Assembly: GCA_002309305.1 (NCBI GenBank)
Contig: DBWR01000038.1
Span: 27,367-38,163, forward strand
Reading direction: 5' to 3'
Length of the DNA: 10,797 nt
From: Treponema sp. UBA1233
GTDB taxonomy: Bacteria > Spirochaetota > Spirochaetia > Treponematales > Treponemataceae
The notes under the pieces were generated by a model that was not told where the DNA came from, did not search any database, and saw only the letters and a program-made list of their open reading frames with translations. Every line of letters starts with the position of its first letter. Positions within the stretch are counted from its first letter, which is position 1. Both the position numbers and the translations under genes were made by a program. This document shows, piece by piece, positions 6,726 through 10,797 of the stretch.

Positions 6726-7606
6726 GAAAAAACTATTTAAGCGCTTTGTTTGTCACTGGCCTATTTGTTTCCCTTGTTTTGACTTCTTGCTCCAATTTGA
6801 TTGAGGATTTGAAGGAAAAAGAGTTTGTAAGGATAAACGGCAGAACTATTGCCGTAACATCAGGTCTTACTCCAATGTCCTATGTTTTTCTACCGGGCCG
6901 TATCGTTGTTATACATGACTTTTACATGTGCAGCCATGAGGTTACACAGAAAGAATACGAGACCTACTGCACTTATACAGGAGATTTCAGTCCAAATGAT
7001 ATTTACGGAAGGGGAGAAAATTATCCCGCCTATTATGTATCATGGTATGATGCCCTTGTCTACTGTAACAGGAGAAGCATCGCGGAAGGCCTGACACCCT
7101 GCTATACGATAAACTCTAGTACAGATCCAGATGACTGGGGTGATGTTCCCTTGCTGCCAAACGAAATTGATGCATGGGATGTTGCCATCTGCGATTGGAA
7201 TGCCAACGGTTACCGTTTGCCGACCGAGGCGGAATGGGAATACGCTGCCAGAAATGAAAACAGGGATTCCTATACATTTGCTGGTAGCAATACAGAGGGA
7301 GATGTAGCATGGAGTTCCGTAAACAGCGGAGGTAAACCCCATGAGGTAAAGACGAAAGCTCAGAACGGGAAATATTTGTACGATATGAGCGGTAACGTTT
7401 TTGAATGGTGCTGGGACCGATATGGGGATATATCTTCTGAAACACCAGAAACTGGCGTCATATCAGACAATGTTAGTCGTATTACTCGTGGAGGAAATTG
7501 GGGCTCGATTGCGGGTGCAAGTAATGTTTCTGCCCATAATAATCGAAGCAACGCGTACTCAAGTAGTCCTAGAATTGGTTTCCGCGTTGTCCGTACTGCC
7601 GACTAG
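6719..7606 (+). CDS. Lipoprotein with FGE-sulfatase (SUMF1) / C-type-lectin-like domain
   Basis: The 295-residue protein has a lipoprotein signal peptide ending in the lipobox LTSC (lipidated Cys24), so it should be membrane-anchored and exported. Residues of about 50-293 form an FGE-sulfatase domain, with EVTQKEYETYC (74-84), VSWYDALVYCN (107-117), GYRLPTEAEWEYAAR (164-178), YDMSGNVFEWCWD (221-233), RGGNW (257-261) and GFRVVR (287-292). The two active-site cysteines of true formylglycine-generating enzymes, expected between RGGNW and GFRVV, are absent; this stretch is rich in Ser, Asn and Ala. A binding or structural role on a C-type-lectin-like scaffold is therefore more likely than enzymatic activity. 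This is inferred from missing residues. GAGGT lies 5 bases before the start. The next gene begins 124 bases downstream behind a near-copy of this gene's own leader. Confidence 0.88.
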   Translation: MKRKNYLSALFVTGLFVSLVLTSCSNLIEDLKEKEFVRINGRTIAVTSGLTPMSYVFLPGRIVVIHDFYMCSHEVTQKEYETYCTYTGDFSPNDIYGRGENYPAYYVSWYDALVYCNRRSIAEGLTPCYTINSSTDPDDWGDVPLLPNEIDAWDVAICDWNANGYRLPTEAEWEYAARNENRDSYTFAGSNTEGDVAWSSVNSGGKPHEVKTKAQNGKYLYDMSGNVFEWCWDRYGDISSETPETGVISDNVSRITRGGNWGSIAGASNVSAHNNRSNAYSSSPRIGFRVVRTAD

Positions 7607-7649
7607 TTGGCACGAGGGCAAAAAATATACAAAAATCAGACGTGTAAAC

Positions 7650-7678
7650 TTGAAATTTGCATGTGATTGCATTAAACT
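7650..7678 (+). promoter_or_regulatory. Putative promoter of the first small lipoprotein gene
   Basis: TTGAAA (7650-7655), 17 bases, then TAAACT (7673-7678). It mirrors the promoter at 6639-6667, including the shared TTGCATTAAA around the -10 box. The first small lipoprotein may therefore be transcribed independently as well as by read-through. Confidence 0.5.
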
Positions 7679-7709
7679 TTAAGGTAATAAGATTTGCTTG
7701 GTTAATACT

Positions 7710-7737
7710 ACAAAAAGTGTGAGGTAAAATATGAAAA
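7710..7737 (+). repeat. Duplicated leader block, copy 2
   Basis: Identical over 28 bases to 6698-6725, ending in the first codons of the small lipoprotein gene. The proteins that follow are unrelated apart from both being lipoproteins. Confidence 0.85.
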
Positions 7738-8258
7738 CTGTTAAATTATTGCTTTTACTCTTGCTCCCCGCTGCATTGTTTTTTGCATCATGTCAAAACG
7801 AACTGCCCCCCGAGACCTTCCTTATGGAAGAAAACTTTTATCTGGGAAGCTATGACCAATACTATCATCTATCTGACGTAGACTATTTTGAATTGAGTCT
7901 AAATAAATTAAATCTCGCTAAACTTGGACAACCTAATATCAGTCCTGACGAATCTTTACAACCAGATATACGTCTTGAAAGAGGAGACATCCTGAGGCTG
8001 GAAGGTTTGAAACCTGGATACTACAGGATTATTGGTCAAGCTTACAAGATAAATGATAATTATGATCCCACTCTTTTATCTGATCCTGAATACACTCCTC
8101 TACCAACTGACTTCCCTTTTTATCGAGTAGGTACCGTTGAAGGGAAAAGCGATAGAATGTATTACTGTGGCCAAAATCGTACTAATTATATTATAGTCGA
8201 AGCAGGCGTTCCTGTGATTGTCAGATTTATTTTTACGGGTGACTATGATAACTTGTAA
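7731..8258 (+). CDS. Small lipoprotein, paralogue A of an unrecognised family
   Basis: This 175-residue protein has a signal peptide with the lipobox FASC (lipidated Cys21). I do not recognise the family. The mature part is clearly paralogous to the next gene: VDYF (50-53), a block GDILRLEGLKPGYYRI running into GQAYKI (85-107), a VGTVEGKS turn (133-140) and a C-terminal strand IIVEAGVPVIVRF. The repeated pattern of hydrophobic strands around an L-x-P-G-x-Y turn resembles prealbumin-like or carboxypeptidase-regulatory-like beta-sandwich domains; this is a fold guess, not a family assignment. Two further cysteine-free loops (residues 111-131) are longer than in the paralogue. The start is supported by GAGGT 5 bases upstream. 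It lies 57 bases before its paralogue and probably shares a transcript with it. An envelope location is likely. Confidence 0.8.
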   Translation: MKTVKLLLLLLLPAALFFASCQNELPPETFLMEENFYLGSYDQYYHLSDVDYFELSLNKLNLAKLGQPNISPDESLQPDIRLERGDILRLEGLKPGYYRIIGQAYKINDNYDPTLLSDPEYTPLPTDFPFYRVGTVEGKSDRMYYCGQNRTNYIIVEAGVPVIVRFIFTGDYDNL

Positions 8259-8315
8259 AGATCATAAATAAATCCCTTGATGGCGGCATACTTTTAACAT
8301 AAAGAGAGGTAAACC

Positions 8316-8780
8316 ATGAAACAAGTAAAATCCCTAATCCTGATGCTCCTAATCCCCCTGACCATGTTCTTGGGTTCTTGTAGTAATGAAGCTATGGAAG
8401 AGGAGTTTGTTATTGAGGCTGATCCTAATTCATCTATGCCTATTGATCAGGAAAATCCTTTTGTTAATGTAGATTATTTTGGATTAGAGTTCTATAAAGT
8501 TGTTGGAAATAGAGATACGGAAGCTGGATATTATATAGGAGATGATCCACTTGATATTCTTGTCTATGAAGGTAAGCTTTTTAAGGGTGATGTTCTAAGA
8601 TTGGAAAACTTGGAACCAGGAAAATATTATATTACTGGAAATGCCTATAAGATTGATGATGAATATGTTTTTGATGTCGGTTCTATTACAGGGAAAAGCA
8701 ATAATATGGATGATGAATTTATTGTTGTAGAACGTGGAGTTCCCACGGTAATAAAACTGGTTGTTTTTTTTCATGCTTAA
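8316..8780 (+). CDS. Small lipoprotein, paralogue B of an unrecognised family
   Basis: This 154-residue protein has the lipobox LGSC (lipidated Cys22) and an acidic mature chain. It shares four ordered blocks with the preceding protein: VDYF (52-55), GDVLRLENLEPGKYYI into GNAYKI (91-113), VGSITGKS (121-128) and FIVVERGVPTVIKL (135-148). Over the 25-residue block starting at the GD pair I count 17 identities. It lacks the roughly 20-residue insert after AYKI seen in paralogue A. The signal peptides also resemble each other (both start MK-x-VK). GAGGT precedes the ATG by 5 bases. No convincing promoter of its own is seen, so it is probably co-transcribed. Bases 8401-8580 hold 59 G+C of 180, far lower than the metY gene, which suggests recent acquisition or unusual composition. 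Function is unknown. Confidence 0.8.
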   Translation: MKQVKSLILMLLIPLTMFLGSCSNEAMEEEFVIEADPNSSMPIDQENPFVNVDYFGLEFYKVVGNRDTEAGYYIGDDPLDILVYEGKLFKGDVLRLENLEPGKYYITGNAYKIDDEYVFDVGSITGKSNNMDDEFIVVERGVPTVIKLVVFFHA

Positions 8781-8826
8781 TCATGAGTTTTTAGTTTAGA
8801 GTTTTCTTTCCCTTTTGACTTTTGTC

Positions 8827-8907
8827 TCAAGACATGGCTGCCTTAAAATCATCGAACGATTTAAAAACTTCAACTTCACCGCGTTCAACTTCTTCAATGG
8901 CTTTGTA
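8827..8907 (-). pseudogene. Remnant of a small gene, possibly an antitoxin C-terminus
   Basis: On the minus strand a 26-residue open stretch with coding-like sequence, AIEEVERGEVEVFKSFDDF then KAAMS and a stop, follows directly after an in-frame TAA at 8908-8910 and has no start codon. The acidic helix and the VFKSFDDFK ending resemble the C-terminal tail of RelB-like antitoxins, but the match is from memory and short. If real, it is the tail of a gene whose front part was lost, lying just downstream of the small unknown gene on the same strand. No toxin gene is next to it. Confidence 0.3.
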
Positions 8908-8917
8908 TTAAATGGAT

Positions 8918-9106
8918 TTACTTTTTCTTCGGTTTGCCTTCAAACAAAATGGGGAGGATGCTTTCGGTATAGTAGTCTTGAATCCTCTGTATGCGGAGGA
9001 CGCGGTCGGTTTCTGGGTCGCCTGTGTTGGGGTACAGGGTTTTGATGGCCTGGTCTGGCATAAGCTGAAGCATTTTAATCGTAAGGTCTAGTTGAGATTC
9101 CGTCAT
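8918..9106 (-). CDS. Small hypothetical protein (62 residues)
   Basis: I do not recognise this protein. It begins MTESQLDLTIKMLQLM, probably a helix, continues with a polar PNTGDPETDR stretch and another helix (VLRIQRIQDYY), and ends in the basic tail GKPKKK. No signal peptide or membrane segment is present. I chose the ATG at 9106 because AAGGAG lies 10 bases upstream. An in-frame ATG at 9160 would add 18 residues, but it lacks a ribosome-binding site and its extra stretch covers the one used here. The regular mix of residues and the site upstream argue for a real gene, though the spacing is long. It is divergent from metY and followed on its strand by the remnant at 8827-8907. Confidence 0.5.
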   Translation of the reverse strand: MTESQLDLTIKMLQLMPDQAIKTLYPNTGDPETDRVLRIQRIQDYYTESILPILFEGKPKKK

Positions 9107-9216
9107 TTTTTTATTTCTCCTTGATTGATTATCGGCAATCTTTTGTTTTAAATTGCTCATTTTTTGTCATTTGCCAGAAAATCCCAGTAAAAAACGAAAT
9201 TTTTTTTGAATAATTG

Positions 9217-9245
9217 TTGACAAAATCGATAGGTTATTGTATATT
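9217..9245 (+). promoter_or_regulatory. Strong sigma70-type promoter of the O-acetylhomoserine sulfhydrylase gene
   Basis: TTGACA (9217-9222), 17 bases, TATATT (9240-9245). The -35 is perfect and the -10 matches five of six positions. Transcription should start around 9251-9253, right at the edge of the repeated AACCTAGT motif. Confidence 0.8.
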
Positions 9246-9252
9246 ACCATTA

Positions 9253-9273
9253 AACCTAGTAACCTAGTAGGTT
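9253..9273 (+). promoter_or_regulatory. Probable operator: tandem AACCTAGT plus palindrome
   Basis: AACCTAGT occurs twice in tandem (9253-9260, 9261-9268), and the second copy forms the perfect palindrome AACCTA-G-TAGGTT (9261-9273). A further TAGGTTA half-site lies at 9230-9236, between the -35 and -10 boxes. A protein bound here would cover the transcription start and should repress. Such ACCT/AGGT palindromes are the kind of site bound by dimeric repressors of sulfur or iron-sulfur metabolism (for example Rrf2-type regulators), but the regulator is not in the window and that link is inference. Confidence 0.6.
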
Positions 9274-9301
9274 AATATTCAAGACGAGAAAGGAGAACAT
9301 T

Positions 9302-10597
9302 ATGGCTAAGATAACAGACACAAGTAAATGGGGTTTTGATACCAAACAGCTTCACATTGGACAGGAAGAGGCAGATCCGGCAAGCGATGCACGCGCGGTT
9401 CCGATTTATCAGACAACATCTTATGTATTCAGGGATTCTGCTCATGCGGCGGCACGTTTTGGTCTGGCAGATGCAGGCAACATTTACGGTCGCCTTACAA
9501 ACTCAACCCAGGACGTACTGGAAAAGCGTCTTGCGGCTCTGGAAGGCGGTTCAGCGGCTCTGGCTGTGGCATCTGGTGCGGCTGCAATCAACTACACAAT
9601 TCAGAACATTGCAGAAGGCGGCGGCCACATTGTTTCCTCCAAGTCAATCTACGGCGGCACATACAACCTCCTTGCCCATACACTCCCGAACTATGGCATC
9701 AACACCACTTTCGTTGACATCCACAATCAGGCGGAAGTAGAGGCTGCAATCAAACCGGAAACCAAGGCACTTTATGTGGAAACCCTGGGCAACCCGAACT
9801 CTGACGTTGCTGACATTGACCTTTTGTCTCAGATTGCACACAAGGCAAAGATTCCACTGATTGTTGACGCTACATTCTCCACACCGTATCTTTTCAGGCC
9901 GTTTGAACATGGTGCCGACATCGTTGTTCATTCACTTACAAAATTTGTGGGTGGTCACGGTACGACTTTGGGTGGCGTAATCATCGAAAGCGGTAAATTC
10001 GACTGGGAAGCAAGCGGCAAATTCGATTCACTTGTAAAACCGAATCCATCTTATCATGGGGTTTCATTTACAAAGGCTGTGGGACCTGCTGCATTCGTTA
10101 CCAAAATCCGTGCAATCCTCTTGCGTGACACTGGAGCTTCAATTTCTCCGTTCAACGCATTCCTTCTTCTGCAGGGGCTGGAAACACTTTCACTGCGCGT
10201 AGACCGCCATATCGAAAACACCAAGAAGGTAGTCGAATACCTTTCAAAGAGTCCCTATGTTGCAAAGATTAACCATCCTTCACTTCCGGATCATCCACAG
10301 CACGAGCTGTTCAAGAAATACTATCCTCGCGGTGGTGCCTCAATCTTTACCTTTGACATCAAGGGTGGCGAAAAGGAAGCAAAGGCATTCATCGACAGGC
10401 TTCAGATTTTCTCACTGCTTGCAAATGTTGCCGACGTAAAGTCTCTGGTAATTCATCCTGCAAGTACCACACACTCACAGTTGAGCGAGGCAGAACTTGA
10501 AGATCAGGGAATCAAGCCCAGCACAATCCGTCTTTCAATCGGTACGGAAAATGCAGAGGACATCATCGCTGACCTTGACCAGGCATTCAAGGGTTAA
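9302..10597 (+). CDS. metY: O-acetylhomoserine aminocarboxypropyltransferase (O-acetylhomoserine sulfhydrylase)
   Basis: This 431-residue cytoplasmic PLP enzyme belongs to the Cys/Met metabolism (cystathionine gamma-synthase-like) family. It has the length and N-terminus (GFDTKQLHIGQE) typical of the MetY branch, which makes homocysteine from O-acetylhomoserine and sulfide. The PLP-binding lysine is Lys214 in HSLTKFVGGHG. Asp189 in IVDATFSTP contacts the pyridine nitrogen. YGR at 62-64 and SGAAA at 91-95 bind cofactor phosphate, and Arg410 in STIRLSIG should bind the substrate carboxylate. AGGAG lies 6 bases before the ATG. It has its own strong promoter with an apparent operator, and no methionine-pathway gene is next to it in the window. 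Action on O-acetylserine as well (cysteine synthase activity) is known for some members. The stop codon overlaps that of the convergent gene. Confidence 0.92.
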   Translation: MAKITDTSKWGFDTKQLHIGQEEADPASDARAVPIYQTTSYVFRDSAHAAARFGLADAGNIYGRLTNSTQDVLEKRLAALEGGSAALAVASGAAAINYTIQNIAEGGGHIVSSKSIYGGTYNLLAHTLPNYGINTTFVDIHNQAEVEAAIKPETKALYVETLGNPNSDVADIDLLSQIAHKAKIPLIVDATFSTPYLFRPFEHGADIVVHSLTKFVGGHGTTLGGVIIESGKFDWEASGKFDSLVKPNPSYHGVSFTKAVGPAAFVTKIRAILLRDTGASISPFNAFLLLQGLETLSLRVDRHIENTKKVVEYLSKSPYVAKINHPSLPDHPQHELFKKYYPRGGASIFTFDIKGGEKEAKAFIDRLQIFSLLANVADVKSLVIHPASTTHSQLSEAELEDQGIKPSTIRLSIGTENAEDIIADLDQAFKG

Positions 10598-10797
10598 TCG
10601 TTAAGTTTTTCAAGCTTGGCGGAAAATTGGATGGAACGTTCGGTTTCGACGGAATCAAACTTGACCATATAGCAGAAAGCGTTTGAGTTGACCAAAGTTA
10701 TGGTTCCGTCCCCGAATGTTTTGTGATGAACGCGGTCTCCGACGGATAAAAGAGTGCGCATGTTTTCCAGACGTTTTTCATCGTAAGTAATCACTTT
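10594..10797 (-). CDS. C-terminal end of a probable UvrD/PcrA-type helicase
   Basis: The frame is open to the right edge, giving 67 visible residues and a TAA at 10594-10596. The visible part contains SVGDRVHHKTFGDGTITLV and ends FSAKLEKLND. The pattern GDRV-x-H-x-x-FG-x-G-x-I followed by a beta-rich tail is that of the SH3/Tudor-like C-terminal domain of PcrA/UvrD helicases, which contacts RNA polymerase. The helicase motifs would lie beyond the window, so the parent protein is inferred from this tail only. A GTG at 10794 could start a free-standing 66-residue protein, but no ribosome-binding site can be judged. The gene is convergent with metY and overlaps it by 4 bases. Confidence 0.6.
   Translation of the reverse strand, partial: KVITYDEKRLENMRTLLSVGDRVHHKTFGDGTITLVNSNAFCYMVKFDSVETERSIQFSAKLEKLND

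Noticed and set aside
6719..7606. True formylglycine-generating enzyme that activates sulfatases
   Set aside because: The catalytic cysteine pair is missing, the protein is a lipoprotein, and no sulfatase gene is present nearby.
8277..8305. Separate promoter for the second small lipoprotein (TTGATG, 17 bases, TAAAGA)
   Set aside because: The boxes are weak, and the start of transcription would fall on the ribosome-binding site. Co-transcription is simpler.
8815..9045. Plus-strand open frame of 76 residues
   Set aside because: It runs opposite the small gene and the remnant, has an odd Phe-rich content and no ribosome-binding site.
9107..9160. Upstream ATG for the small gene on the minus strand
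   Set aside because: No ribosome-binding site precedes it, and the added part covers the AAGGAG used by the later ATG. It cannot be fully excluded.

Overview
The window looks like a piece of a spirochaete chromosome, most likely a gut- or rumen-type Treponema. This is inferred from the gene complement: a clostripain-type peptidase, a QueH-type queuosine enzyme, a VIT/VWA surface-type protein, a lipoprotein carrying an FGE-sulfatase domain, and small lipoproteins with lipobox signal peptides. No rRNA or other marker gene is present to confirm it. There are ten supported protein-coding regions, two cut by the window edges, plus one gene remnant. I saw no tRNA, rRNA, CRISPR array, transposase or reverse transcriptase.

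Region 1 (1-2339, plus strand): the C-terminal part of a secreted-type C11 (clostripain-related) peptidase is followed after 7 bases by queH (tRNA queuosine maturation) and, 20 bases further, by a PaaI-like hotdog thioesterase. The tight packing suggests one transcript, although the three functions are unrelated.

Region 2 (2336-6462, minus strand): a cytoplasmic GH43 glycosidase lies upstream of a 997-residue exported protein with VIT, VWA, helical-repeat and DUF2135-like parts. A hairpin-rich interspersed repeat sits directly after the GH43 stop. A second, decayed copy lies upstream of the GH43 gene, so the two copies bracket it.

Region 3 (6637-8780, plus strand): three lipoprotein genes. 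The first has an FGE-sulfatase/C-type-lectin-like domain with no catalytic cysteine pair. The second and third encode a pair of small, clearly paralogous lipoproteins of a family I do not recognise. The first two genes are preceded by near-identical leaders: the same putative promoter spacing (TTGAAA, 17 bases, TAAAnT) and a 28-base identical block over the ribosome-binding site and start. At least the third gene is strikingly AT-rich relative to its surroundings. This is the most likely place for something undescribed.

Region 4 (8781-9301): a remnant of what may be an antitoxin C-terminus and a small unknown gene, both on the minus strand, followed by a strong promoter and a repeat-type operator for the next gene.

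Region 5 (9302-10797): an O-acetylhomoserine sulfhydrylase (PLP enzyme of methionine/cysteine synthesis), convergent with the C-terminal end of a gene that looks like a UvrD/PcrA helicase tail. Both convergent gene pairs with close ends (at 2336-2339 and 10594-10597) share a palindromic tetranucleotide that supplies both stop codons.
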